Notes under the pieces: model-generated
What the model was told of the DNA's origin: nothing
The model's input: the letters and a program-made list of their open reading frames with translations, nothing else
The model's database searches: none
Translations under genes and position numbers: made by a program
In this document: positions 46,146 through 57,526 of the stretch, piece by piece
Numbering within the stretch: position 1 is the stretch's first letter
How the letters are laid out: every line of letters starts with the position of its first letter
Source of the DNA: Silene conica
Lineage: Eukaryota > Streptophyta > Magnoliopsida > Caryophyllales > Caryophyllaceae
Direction of reading: 5' to 3'
NCBI GenBank assembly: GCA_029255685.2
Contig: CM055312.2
Location: 81,660,369-81,724,368 of the forward strand
DNA length: 64,000 nt

Positions 46146-47002
46146 ATCTTCCCTTGAGCTACCAAATTAGAGAGGTTAAAGCCCTAAAGGTAGGGATGTT
46201 ACTAGGGTTAATGATGGTAATTAGACCACAATTATAAGGTTAGCCCCAACCAATGCGGTAGAGGTGAGACCGATTTCGAAGCGGGCTTGGTTACTATTTT
46301 TATTTTAAAATAAGGTAACGAAACGGCAAAATAATCTATTTAATGGCGCATTGATAGGGCAAGGTGGCACGTTCTATTGAGTTTGGGGTTAAAAGAAGCC
46401 CTTTAAAAGCGAATTTATGGCTTAGTGAACCCCTTATAGTTTAGGTTAATTAATAGGAATACTCTGAACTAAAAGGGTGTTGCTCAAAATACTCTAAACT
46501 TTATTTTAACTACCAATAAAACCAACTAATACCGCATTTTACCTTGAATAGAATTGGTGCTTTGTTAACCTGACGTAGCAGGTAATTTTTTTTTGTTTTG
46601 TTTTTTTCGTTGCCCAGTTTTCCCCCTTTATTATTCATTTATCGTCATCTTCTTCACTTACCACTTCGTTCTTCTATTTACAATCTTCATCTTATTTTTG
46701 AATTCTTGGAAACTGATCTTCAAGACAGTAAACACGTCTTTAAGCTAATACCAATAAAAACTACAGTAAAAACTAATCTATAAAGTAACAGTGCAAAATA
46801 AGAAAAGAGAAAACAGATATACAAGCCACAAATGCAGATCAAAAGGCATCTAAATAATACAATGGGTGTTAACTGATATGTACATTGGGTTTCAGCTGAA
46901 ATGTTGACCATGCTCACATAAACACACAAACACACGAAGTGTTTGGAAAGGCTAGTCATGCCTAAGACAAAATATCTTGGGAAAAGGGGTAGCGGTAGTA
47001 GT
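46146..47002. other. Unassigned interval
   Basis: Contains short open frames without motifs and no repeat ends that I could pair. Confidence 0.4.
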
Positions 47003-47640
47003 TAGGGGTGAGTAAAACCGGATATCCACTCCGGTTTTGAAATTCGGATCGGATATCCAGTTTTAAAAATATGATTTTTGGCGATCCACATCCAGATCCG
47101 AATATATGGTTATCCAAAAATTCGTAATCCGAAAATCCGGATATCCAGATTTCGGAAACCAGATTAGATCCAGTTTTAAATGCATAGTAAAAAATTAACA
47201 AATGGTCCGGTGTAGAATGAATCATTTAAAGATTATCAATAGATGAAATTCATTCTTCGACTAATAAGTATATTTTTTGCTCTAAAACCAAACAAGGAAA
47301 AAAAAAGACAATTTGTATAATGAATATGCACTTCTTTTATCACACTTCTCGATTATGTTTATAACAATAACAATCAATATGTATCAAACAACTCAAAACA
47401 TAATGGTAAAATGTTTTGGTACTTGGGTATTTTTCCTTTTTTTTCTAAATTTTTATTATTCGGATCGCATTCGGATATCCAATTTTAAGAAAATCACAAT
47501 CCACATCCAATCCATATTATTCGGAAAAAACCGGATCGGATATCCAATTTGAATGATATCCATATATTTGGATTGTTTTTTTCGGATTTCAGATCGGATT
47601 CGGAAAAAAATTCGTATCAGATTTTTTTTGCTCAGCCCTA
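47003..47640. mobile_element. Non-autonomous hAT element rich in GGATATCC
   Basis: GTAGTAGT is duplicated at 46995-47002 and 47641-47648. Ends TAGGGGTGAG and GCTCAGCCCTA are inverted, and many CGGATATCC variants lie inside both arms. Confidence 0.9.
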
Positions 47641-47648
47641 GTAGTAGT

Positions 47649-48756
47649 GATAACCCAGTACACCAACAAAGTTCAGTATAAATCCTTTCTTAGTTTATTT
47701 AATGTGGGACTGAAACAAATTCGACCAACCAGGCCAACGATTAATCTACAAGAACCGTTTTTCATTGTGTGTGAAATGAGGTACATAGTCAATGAAATAC
47801 AAGGGGAAGAGGAGTGAACATGCAATCTAGGGCGTTCGGTCTTTACAACTAGGCCAAGAAATCATCGGTTCTCTAGTGAATATTCTGTACCGTGTAGGTA
47901 AGTGCATAAATTTTCAGGATTGTGTTGTTAACTGAAATAATATAAACTGACGTTAGCAGTCTATCACAATTGGTCTCCATACATGTTACAACCAAATGAA
48001 TTCAAAAACCCTTTCCGTCAAGGTCAGTATGTTAATGTCATTGTTGCAAGTGAGCATCTATATGTTACTCATAATTGTCTAGCAATACTTCCATCTACTT
48101 GGTTCTCTCCTAAGACGATCAAGATCAGTCAAAGCTCAGAAGTCCAGGAACCTCTAAAAGTTACCTCTTTAAGCCATCAAATCCACAAGAGACTCGTCAA
48201 TAACAAAGGTATCGACGTCGGGATCACTAATGTCTCCTCGTGCAAACATAAAAACACAAATTAGGAGATGGAAATTAGAAGAGGAGAAACGGACAGAATT
48301 CCGTCCACCCTCAAAGTTGGTAATTTCTTACCTTAAAACGAGGGCGACGATTAAAGAAAGAAAATGGCGCGAGAATCGATGAATTTTGTTGAGAAACGAA
48401 AGAATTATGATGAGTTTAGTGAATTGGGTGAGTTTTATGGTGTTTGTGAGATATAGGGTTTGTGAGGTTGAAGATAAATGAATAATGTCACAAGGCACTC
48501 TTTTTATATGGAAATGAGTTGAGTCAGGTCTTAAGTGGAAGTAACGGGGTTTGACTTGAGTAACACTTGTTGAGTCAAAAATTAGCCAAGTGAATGAAGA
48601 ATAACATTTTAAGATTTACTATATCTTAAAATGGAATTTATATTCTTAAATTTATATTTTACGAAAATAACATAAATAATTTAAAATTATATAATCTCCG
48701 AAAAATACGGTTAAAACGTTTAAACATATAAACATGAAATAACGGGGTGTTACAAA
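47649..48756 (-). repeat. Interval ending in a probable gypsy LTR
   Basis: The minus strand from 48754 starts TGTAACACCCCGTTATTTC, a typical gypsy LTR start, and runs toward lower coordinates without a defined end. A plus-strand frame at 47983-48264 has no recognised motif. Confidence 0.4.
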
Positions 48757-49293
48757 GGAAAGGCATGAGGAACATGTAAGTGGTACTACTGACTTTGAGA
48801 GACAATCGGCTTTATGTTATATTGTCAAAGTGTGAGTTTTGGAGCAGTCTTGGGGAATGTAAATTCTAAAGAGGGGTAGCGGTTGACTCAAGCAAAATAG
48901 AGGCAGTTTCGAATTAGGAGGCTCTGAAGAATGTGGCATAAATTCGTAGCTTTTCGGGTTTGACTGGGTATTAAAGGAGGTTTGTGAAATACTTCTCTAA
49001 GATTGTTAGACCGCTGACTACAATTATAAGGAAGGATACTAGATTCCGCTGGGATGAGAGTTGTGAAACGGCGTTCCAAAATGTTTGACTACAGCTCTTG
49101 TCTTGGCTTTGCCCAAAGGGAATGTGAACTTTGAGGTTTATACCGATGTTTCAAAGAATGGGTTAGGTTGTGTTTTAATGCAAAATGGGAGGTGATTGCT
49201 TATGTGTCGACGTAGCTTAAGTCGTATGAGGAGAACTACCCGACTCATGATTTGGAGTTTGGTGGTGTAGTGTTTGCATTGAAGATTTGGAGA
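48757..49293 (+). pseudogene. Decayed gypsy pol fragment, left part (reverse transcriptase end and RNase H)
   Basis: Several frames together match the pol at 61335-63998: [42 protein letters not shown] and VFALKIWR. Stops and frame shifts break it repeatedly. The frame stops at the CACTA insertion and resumes at 53685. Confidence 0.85.
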
Positions 49294-50159
49294 CACTACT
49301 ACAGAAACCCTTAAGGACATCGGTTAATGGACATCAGATTTTTGAAAAATCTGATGTAATTAATTTGCACATCAGTTTATTACAAAAATCTGATGTCCTT
49401 ATAAAGTAAAGGACATCGGTTTTTATTTCAAACCCATGTCCATAAGGATTGATTTTAATGCACATCAGACTAAATAACAACCCATGTACATTATTTGGTC
49501 AAGGACATCAGTTATTTAAATAAACCGATGTTAATTATTATTGTAAAATTACGCGCAAAAAATAAAACCCTCTTCATGCATCTGTGTATTATTATTCTAT
49601 TATATCTCTGTTTATGAAATTAACCCAAATTCGTTCGTCGACTTCTACTCTTCTTCATCAAAACCGTACCCTTGCTTCCATCCCTTCATCCCCATCGATC
49701 ATCAAGCACCATCATCAACCTCAAATTCGCGCAACCACCGCCGCTGTCGTCGTTCGTCATTCAGGTCATTCCTTCATTCAGTTCGTCATTCAGTTCATTC
49801 CTTCATACCTTCTTCTTTCATTTATTAGGTAATTTTCTTACTTAAATTGATTATTTTTCTGTATTGTGTACTAATATTTGTTTTGTTTTGTTCCGGCTTG
49901 TTTATATTTTGATTCAAGAAGTAAATTGATTGTGGTTTAGGGTTTAGGGTTTAAATTGGGGGTTTTGTTATCAGACGATTGTGGCAACCATTGCTTCTGT
50001 TTTGTTATTACTTAGTGAAGTGTTTGTTTAAGTGAATTGTTATAACAACTATTGCTGATGTTCTTGAGTTGTCAGAATTTATTTTGAGGGTTTAAATTGA
50101 TGTTCTTGAGTTATCAGATGGTTGGGGGTTTAGGGTTTAAATTGATGTTCTTGACTTCG

Positions 50160-50490
50160 ACCTGTCATGAATGGCCATCCATCTCAAGGGTCCCTAGGAA
50201 TCAAGTCTCTCTAGACTAGAGTAATTGCGCACCTTATTTCTCGATCGACCCACCCACCAAGAAGGAAGAGCGCGCTGAGGTAGCAATGACAGCAGTAAGG
50301 GGAAGCATTCTTGGAAAGAAGGAGTCGGCCACCGGTACATGGCCATCAGCAAGGTTAGAGTCAGCAGCTTCTCACGCACCTCATTACCCACTCCTGTTTC
50401 CTAGCTCCCAGGTCTCAAGCCTGGACCCAACAGCTCCGTTTTCGTCTCCTCTGGCATACCAGACCTTGAGATCAGATGGTGGTTCAAATT
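50160..50490. other. Patch of unusual composition, possibly organelle-derived
   Basis: The segment is close to balanced in base composition while its surroundings are AT-rich. It has text such as GGAAGAGCGCGCTGAGG and many runs typical of plant mitochondrial intergenic DNA. I cannot confirm the source. Confidence 0.3.
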
Positions 50491-50694
50491 GTTGATTTTG
50501 GGTGGTGATTAAGGTGGTTCAAGCTTTTAGCTATGGTGGCTGTGGAATTTGATAATCATTTTTATATTTAAGGCCTTTTTTAAATTTCTTGTATTTATGG
50601 TATGCTTGACTTTCATAATCCTAAAGCCCACTATATTAAAATCTTGATTCTGATCTCTACTTCACAGGCATAACAGTTTTTTTTCTGTGTCAGG

Positions 50695-51162
50695 TATTTC
50701 CAGATAAGCAGGGCAAATGGAAAGCTACTACTCAATCACGAGAGTTTCTTAGGGTCTATCAAAAGATATTACAGCAATGATTATACTGATGGAGAAAAAC
50801 AAGATGCTATTAATTTGTAACCCTCTCATCTTAATTTTTTTTGTACCTGATGCAACCTCAGGAGTGGCACCTGATGCAATGTATGTTTTGTACTCGTACA
50901 ATTTTCTGTGATTTCTGAAGTTATCTGTTTGGTCCTGGGCATTTCCTGCTTTTTTCATTAGTGTCTTGCATGTCCTTAATCAGGCGAAAACAGCATTCAC
51001 CGGAACCTGGAAATAGAAGAGAACTTACTAAGTCTGAACCCTCTGCAAATGGTAGAGGGAATGGCTCTTCAAATTCTTCGATGCATGAGTCATTTAGTGC
51101 CCCATCTCCTGATTTTGATGAAATGGATGAAGATCACAAGTCTGAACCATTGGATCGTAGGT
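50695..51162 (+). pseudogene. Captured exon-like segments of unidentified origin
   Basis: After an AG at about 50693 the frame reads VFPDKQGKWKATTQSREFL. After another AG near 50983 it reads RRKQHSPEPGNRRELTKSE and on to DEMDEDHKSEPLDRR before a GT. Acceptor, open frame and donor suggest captured exons, but I do not recognise the protein. Confidence 0.4.
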
Positions 51163-51568
51163 GAGCTTATTTATTTCCCACCAAATACACCTTCAATTAT
51201 CCCTTTTCTCATTCAAATTCGACCAAAACAGTCGAAATAGGGAATAGGGTCTCGAATTTTCCAGATTTGTGATTTGTGATTTGAGATTTGAGATTGCCCA
51301 CGAATCTCTCAGTTTTCGTTACCTACGCCAACTACCATCATCTCTACTCACGCCACCGCGGACAACCACTATGCAGCCTGTTGAATACCCGTAGGACATA
51401 GAATATCAAAAATGAAGGAATTGCTGTCTAGAATTTTATCAGACCTTGCCCTGCTTAGGTCAAGTACTGAGATAGCTTTGCAGTGTTTTCGCTGGGATTG
51501 AGGAAGTTACTAAGGATAGTGTCTTACATACGTATGTTTACTTGTTGATCTTGTGTCATTCTTATCAG

Positions 51569-52577
51569 GCACTAGTTGAGAAGGATTGGCTGGCGTTTGG
51601 TCATCCTTTTTCTGATCGTTATGGCCTCCCACCTTTATCTGGAAGTGGTAATATGCCTCTAGAGTTATCTCGACAATCTTCGGCTAGCAGTATTCACTCA
51701 TCTGTAGCACGGCAACAATCTGGAACATTTACACCTCCGCCTGGAACATTATTCTCTTATATTCCAGCAGGTTGTGCCTCTTCTTTTCTTTCTTTTTTTG
51801 CCATTCCCAAGAGTCTCTTTGCGGTTCTCTTTTTCTTTTCCCTGGTGCAGTTTGGTTTTATGGGAGTTAGTTGTGATTACTTATTTTACAACTATAACCA
51901 CTCCAATGTTTGAGTAAGTAGCTAGGGAACTACAATTTGAATTTGTTGAACCGAATTTAGGGTCAGTGCCTCAGTGGTAATCCAGGCTGGTATGTAAGTG
52001 TTTCCCATTGTCGGATGCCAAAAATTATGTTATTGCTGCAAGCGTTCTTGTCCAGTTCTTCTGTATTACTGTACATTTGAGTTCATGGGATGCTACTGAA
52101 GAAAACTATGGAGGACTTTAGACTGAAAACAACTATTTATTTTAAAACAAAGTATGCCCAATCTATGAAGCCTGTATTACTTTTTTTTTGGCAGCATCAT
52201 GCAACATAGGCTGTCTTTCACTTGCTTTATTCATTATCTATAAGCTATAGTAGGCCAAATCCCCCAAGAGTAGTATACCTTGAACTGAGTTAAATGACAT
52301 TGCTGGGTAAGTCATTTTGTTAATTCTTAATTCATTATTTCTATTTTGTCCTGTGCAGTGGGTTGATTGTGTTGCTCAGTTGTTGCGGATGTACCCTTTT
52401 GCCTTTAAGTTCTCTTCGGTGAGTACAGGCTTCATAGATTGGGCATAAACTGAAATGCGCTACTTAAAAGTGTTGACTGTTATCATCACTTTTTTTTTTT
52501 TTACAATTGCAGGCTTTTTTAGTTGATTTCTTGGATTGTGTGCTCTCTTGTCGCTTCGGAAACTTTCTATGCAATAG
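51569..52577 (+). pseudogene. Captured myotubularin-like phosphatase exons
   Basis: Three consecutive exons with intact AG/GT borders occur at 51569-51770, 52359-52418 and 52513-52577. They encode ALVEKDWLAFGHPFSDR, WVDCVAQLLRMYPFAFKFSS and FLVDFLDCVLSCRFGNFLCN. All are hallmark segments of the myotubularin phosphoinositide 3-phosphatase domain in plants, downstream of its catalytic CX5R loop. Neither the N-terminal GRAM region nor the active site is present, so the piece cannot be an enzyme. Its position between CACTA termini shows that it was carried there by the transposon. Confidence 0.85.
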
Positions 52578-53684
52578 GTACTTTTCTATCTCATGGCTGT
52601 CCCCGCCCAATCTGGACACGATGCCTTACTATAGCGGGGAACAAACTATATTTCTTCTTTCTGAGCGTGCTTATGTTGAATTTTTCAAGCAAGGAATTCA
52701 GAGTGGGTTTGGCTAGGGCCTAGGGTTGGCGTCGGCGGTGTAATGACCTGTTTAAAGGTTGCTCGTCAGTGAAGGATTTCGTTCGTCTCACATGTAGAGC
52801 ATATTAATTTGCTAAATCAGGAGTAACAACTAATATTAAGCAGCTTGGAATTTTAATATAGGACATTATCATGGTTCTTATTCATTTACTCTCAAGTCTT
52901 TCCATAATCCTTTAGTTTCTAACACACAAATGATTTTACAGGAATTAACCGGTTTGACAATAACCAACATCAAAAGGATTGAGAAGGCAGAAGCACCATT
53001 ACATGGAAACTCGTCGAAAACATCTGCTAATAAAGTGACATCTTTTTGTACAGAATATTTTGGTTTAATTTTTCGTTATCTTTTTGATGAATTTGGATAA
53101 TGTATATGAAAGACGACCGACCTTTGTCGTGATTTGCTTTGAATTTGTTTAATGAAAGACGAACGACTTTGTCGTGCTTCGCTTTGAATTTGTGTTTGTT
53201 TGGTTGATGGTATGGCAGTCTGGCTGACATCTGAATAATGTATACTGGTGGTACAAATTACCATCAGTACCAGCTTTTTTTTTAAAAAAAAAAAAGAACA
53301 TAAATGGACATCAGATTACAGCTAAAGAATGATGTGCATACATATGAAGGACATCAGACATATTAAACCTCCGATGTGCATACATATGAAGGACATCAGA
53401 TGTGGGCTAAATAATGATATGCATAAGAATGATGGACATCAGACTTATTAAACCTCCGATGTGCAATAACATAATGGACATCAGATGTGAGCTAAAGTCT
53501 GATGTGCATAAGGATAATGGACATCAGACGTTTTAAACATCCGATGTGCATTATCAAATGGACATCGGTTGCACAACCGATGTCCTTGATACCCATAATG
53601 GACATCAGTGAACTCTGCATCGGTTGCTAATCCGATGTCCTTGACCATAAAAGTCCGATGTCCTTAAGGCTTTCTGTAGTAGTG

Positions 53685-54170
53685 AGACATTACTTGTATA
53701 GAGCGACTTTGAAGGTATTTTCAGATCATAAGAGTCTTAAGTATATATTCACTCATAGAGAGTTGAATATACAGAAGCTGAGGTGGATGGAGTTGAATGG
53801 TGATTATGATATGGAGATTATCTATGATTAGGGGAAGGCCAATATAGTGGTAGATGCCTTAAGTACGAAGAGTGTGCATTCCTTATGCACTGCGATGTCT
53901 TTGATGCGACTCAAGGACGAGGTGACTCATATTGGGATTAATATGATTCAGAAGGGTGATGCGATGGGGGACTTGACGATTGAGCCAAAGTTATATGAGG
54001 ATATTCGTGGGAAACAATTTCTTGACCCAAATATTTTAGAGTGGAGCAAAGTGGTCCTGTAAAATTCTCCATTAGTTCTAATGGGAGTGTCCGTTTTGAT
54101 GGTAGGTGGTGTGTCCTAAGTGATTCTGAGTTGTGAAAGATGATTATGACTAGGCTGCTTACACACCTTA
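53685..54170 (+). pseudogene. Decayed gypsy pol fragment, right part (RNase H to pre-integrase)
   Basis: Continues the left part after the CACTA element: [20 protein letters not shown], then MELNGDYDMEI and MRLKDEVTHIGINM. These line up with residues 308-400 of the pol at 61335. Stops interrupt it and the integrase core is gone. Confidence 0.85.
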
Positions 54171-54223
54171 TTCTGAGTTGTTAAAGGTGATCATGATCGA
54201 GATTATTCCAACCCCGTGTTCAC

Positions 54224-54468
54224 CCCTCGTGGCTCTCTTCACGGGGGGAGTGCATATTATGATCTGGGTATGCTCGTTGCGTTAAGCGGGGATTAGGTCG
54301 CAAGGATGTGGGCCTCACTAGCGGTGTGGATTACCTGTTGCGATGGGTAATAAGGCAGAGCTACAGCGCCAGTGAGGACCGCATCCTTGCCACCTAAGCT
54401 ATTCCCGCCACAACGAGCGTACCCAGTTCATTAATGTGCACATCCCCTTGTGACGGGAGCCATGGGGG
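54224..54468. repeat. Foldback repeat with arms of about 107 bases
   Basis: Arms 54224-54330 and 54361-54468 are imperfect inverted copies around a loop of about 30 bases. Shared blocks include GGGTATGCTCGTTG / its complement and CAAGGATG / CATCCTTG. It lies directly before the polypurine-like CATGGGGGGCGAC and LTR start. Confidence 0.85.
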
Positions 54469-54473
54469 GCGAC

Positions 54474-56269
54474 TGATGTGTGCATTTGTTATAGACTTTT
54501 TAGTCCCATTTTGGCACACATTTCCATGCAAATAGGTGATTTATTATCACTTTATACCCCGTATATGCTACTTTGTCTTTGTATTGCTGTTTTGCAGATA
54601 TGGACCGCATTGTAGCGGAAATCGAGCTTTTTCTACCTCAAGTGTTGCATTTTGGTAGATGATGGAAGAAACAAGGACAGTTGTGCATTCATAGAGAAGC
54701 GTGAGGAGTGTCATCAACAACCAAAGGAGCAAGTGAAGAAAATCGACCATTTAAGGCCAATCGAAGACCATGTCGAGAAAGAAAAAGCCTCGATCGAGCT
54801 GTCCTGTGCTCGATCGAGAAGAATCAAGGTTCCAAGTGCTCGATCGATAGCTTTGTTGATCAATCGAGAGGTTTTGAAGAAGAAGAAGTCGATCGAGAGC
54901 CATGACTTCCTCGATCGACCAGTTTGGATAGGTTTCTCTCGATCGAGAGGTTTATCGCTGTCTCTTCGTTTTCTCGAGGATTTACAGCAGTTTTATTTTC
55001 GTTCTCTATTTAAGAACTCCTTAATGAGTTCATTAGGTTATCATCTTTTTATTATCTTTTTACATCTTTTATGCATTTTTCTCTTTACAAAACTCTTTCA
55101 TTTTCTAGTGTAGCCGTCACAATTTATGTCCAATAATATTTTAGTGTTCTTCCTTCTTAAAACTCAAGGATTGTGTTACTCTTGTTCTAAGCCGGATTCT
55201 TAATCGTAATTCTTTCTTTCCTATTTCCTTTCTACTGTTTTTATTGTTATTCTTAATCTACATCTTCTGTTTGCTATTCTGTTTCCGTTTGCTTTATTTC
55301 GCATGATTCGTACTTTGTTTTTGTACTCCATTCCACCGTCCGTTTCGTCCCTGTTTTCCATCTCCGTTCATCACAATTGCTTCTATTTTCCCCTCTCCCT
55401 TATCATCTCTGATATTATTTAGTTTCATCACATATTTATTCTGTTTAGAATCCGTATTTAGTTTCGGTATTTATGTGTGTTTTCGCGCTCTTGTTTCCGT
55501 TTAAGGCTTCGAAAATCGCGCCCTAGTGTTCACTGTTTTCTCGTCTTTCTCGCTTCCCTTTGTCACTATTATTACATTCTGATTTTATTCTCTTATCATC
55601 ATGTCACATGTTAGTATAAATGTTGTAGTCGTAATCGTTTATAATATCGTCATGAGTAGCTAATTCGTTTAATATGTCGGGATGAGGGAACTTGTGTATA
55701 TTGCATGATAGGTGGTAATCGGAATGGGTAGTTGATGGTAGGAGTTATCGTTAAGCAATATAATTTGTGTTTGGTTTCGTGAGTGCACGCATGAGCCCTT
55801 ACGTTTAGTTAAATCCCGACCTAGACCGGAAGGTTGGAAGGGTAAGACTTGCTTAATTATTTTAATTAGTTTTTGTGAGAGCGGAAGTTAAGCAAAAACG
55901 ACTTTAGGGCGACTTAAGACTGGAAAGTATAGTCGGGTTTGAGACGTGACTGTAATAACCCAGCCTTTCCTACCAATAAACTGACCAATCCAACTACACC
56001 GACAATGCATATGACACAATGACCCGAGTTCCCAGCATATTTTCTCTCCTCTTGATTTTATTCGTTATCATTTCGTGTTTGCTATCATTTTCTTATCCTT
56101 TTTCACATCTCACATCTCGTAGTTTAGTTAATAATTTCAAAAACCCCCCAATTGTGACCAATAGTTAAAGACTAATAGTTGACAGTTAGCCTCCCTGAGG
56201 AATCGACCCTATTTACCACTAGCTTATGTTAGTAGTTCATTAGGTTTATTTTTGGTGTCTACAACGACA
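54474..56269 (+). repeat. Long LTR (Athila/Tat-like gypsy), probably solo or 3' LTR
   Basis: It starts TGATGTGTGCATTTG right after a polypurine tract and ends near TTTTTGGTGTCTACAACGACA. An open frame at 54652-55113 within it has no motif. A related LTR end lies at 26085-26465. The right edge is approximate. Confidence 0.55.
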
Positions 56270-56392
56270 GGTTTCAGCGAACATGGGGTTGGAACCATCT
56301 CCCGACAATGATTAATATGTGAGGTAAGAACAAGGGGTTGGAACCATATTATTCTAACCCCAAAACATCACTCATAACCCGAATCCGGTTTC

Positions 56393-56590
56393 TTATATTG
56401 TAACTAAGAAACCTGTCCTCCTGAATCCGGTTTCCTATGTTTTAATTTCCAATTTATTTAATAACTAAGAAACCTGTCCTCCTGAATCCGGTTTCCTATG
56501 TTTTAATTTCTAATTTATTTAATAACTAAGAAACCTGTCATCCTGAATCCGGTTTCCTATATTTTAATTTTCAATTTATTTAATAACTAA
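56393..56590. repeat. Tandem repeat, three units of about 67 bases
   Basis: Units contain AACTAAGAAACCTGTCCTCC followed by GAATCCGGTTTCCTAT. They lie inside the CACTA remnant. Confidence 0.92.
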
Positions 56591-56929
56591 TAATAATAAA
56601 TTAATCTTAAATAATATATTGTTTAATTAATTCTCCTAGATTCACCGAGTAATACATGCATACCTCTATCTCTTAACTTACCATAATCCACCGCCTAACA
56701 CATTCTTTAAATAATAATTATCAATATCTACTTAAATATATCAAATACACCGGGTGTAAATGAGAGTGATGTCATAGACAGGGGGCGAACCCACCTTAGA
56801 GCAAGGGGTAGCAGCCGCTACCCCAAACTTTAAAAAAATTGGTTTAAAGACGGTTTTTTGCGACCCCAAATATTGATAAATAGTAGATAATTAAATGTTA
56901 TCTCAATAAATCTACAGTAAATATCTTGT

Positions 56930-57000
56930 GGCTCAATGGTACATCTATTAAATATCCTCCTTGTGGTCGTGGGTTCGAATCCCATTGCATGTATTATTAT
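56930..57000 (+). other. tRNA-like pol III box pair in a hAT-like segment
   Basis: TGGCTCAATGG (A box) and GGGTTCGAATCCC (B box) are about 36 bases apart, as in a tRNA gene. No cloverleaf closes, so it is more likely a SINE or transposon part than a tRNA gene. It sits next to GGGGGCGAACCCACCTTAG text known from hAT-type repeats. Confidence 0.45.
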
Positions 57001-57281
57001 TTTTTAAAAAAAATGAACCATGCCAAAGACACCGGGTGTAGATGAGAGTGGTGTCATACATATATGCCAAAGACACCGGGCATAATTGATAACAGGTATT
57101 AGTCAAAGACACCAGTTATTAATAAAAACAAATCTCTTTAATTGTTAGATAAGATACCAGTTCCTCCAACAGGTTTCTTAACCAAAGACAACAGGTTTCT
57201 TAACCATGCCAAAGACACCTATGATAAACAGGTGTCTAAGGCCTTTTTCAACAGGTTTCTTTGGCTTTTTTTATAGTAGTG

Positions 57282-57526
57282 TGCAAGAACGTTAGTACAA
57301 GATAACTAGGTCACTATATAATCTACCCCACTTTTCAATTACTCTCATTGGGTTCCCGAGACAGAACAGAGAGGGCCCAGGTTGGTGTGAGGGGGGCCCT
57401 AACTCATCCCGTTCCTTTTTGGGGCTCCTAACAGTTTCATCTCGGGATTCATTTTATTAGACTCTTCCTACGTTCATTATTATTCATTTGGTTTAGGCCT
57501 GAGGATCGTTCGCTCTGATACCACTT
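57282..57526 (-). repeat. 5' leader of a gypsy element
   Basis: On the minus strand this follows the LTR at 57527-58667. A primer-binding site TGGTATCAGAGC occupies 57512-57523. The leader is cut short by the CACTA remnant. Confidence 0.75.

Larger units (their letters stand above)
49294..53684. mobile_element. CACTA transposon carrying host exons
   Basis: The ends CACTACTACAGAAA and TTTCTGTAGTAGTG are inverted for about 30 bases. AGA is duplicated at 49291-49293 and 53685-53687. Subterminal regions carry many GGACATCAGA / TCCGATGTCC repeats in both orientations (49310-49540 and 53300-53670). No transposase was found. The interior contains myotubularin exons, other exon-like segments and a patch of unusual composition at 50160-50490. 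Confidence 0.93.
56290..57281 (+). mobile_element. CACTA element right end, left side missing
   Basis: The sequence closes with TTTTTTTATAGTAGTG at 57281 and is preceded by many ACAGGTTTCTT / CAAAGACACC subterminal repeats. No matching CACTACTATAAAA start is present to the left, so the element is truncated or its start was lost. Confidence 0.55.

Noticed and set aside
54652..55113. 153-residue open frame with charged N-terminus
   Set aside because: It lies within a long LTR, has no domain, and carries repeated CGATCGAG motifs that explain its composition.
56930..57000. Calling a tRNA gene at the A/B box pair
   Set aside because: No acceptor stem or complete cloverleaf could be formed; only the promoter boxes match.
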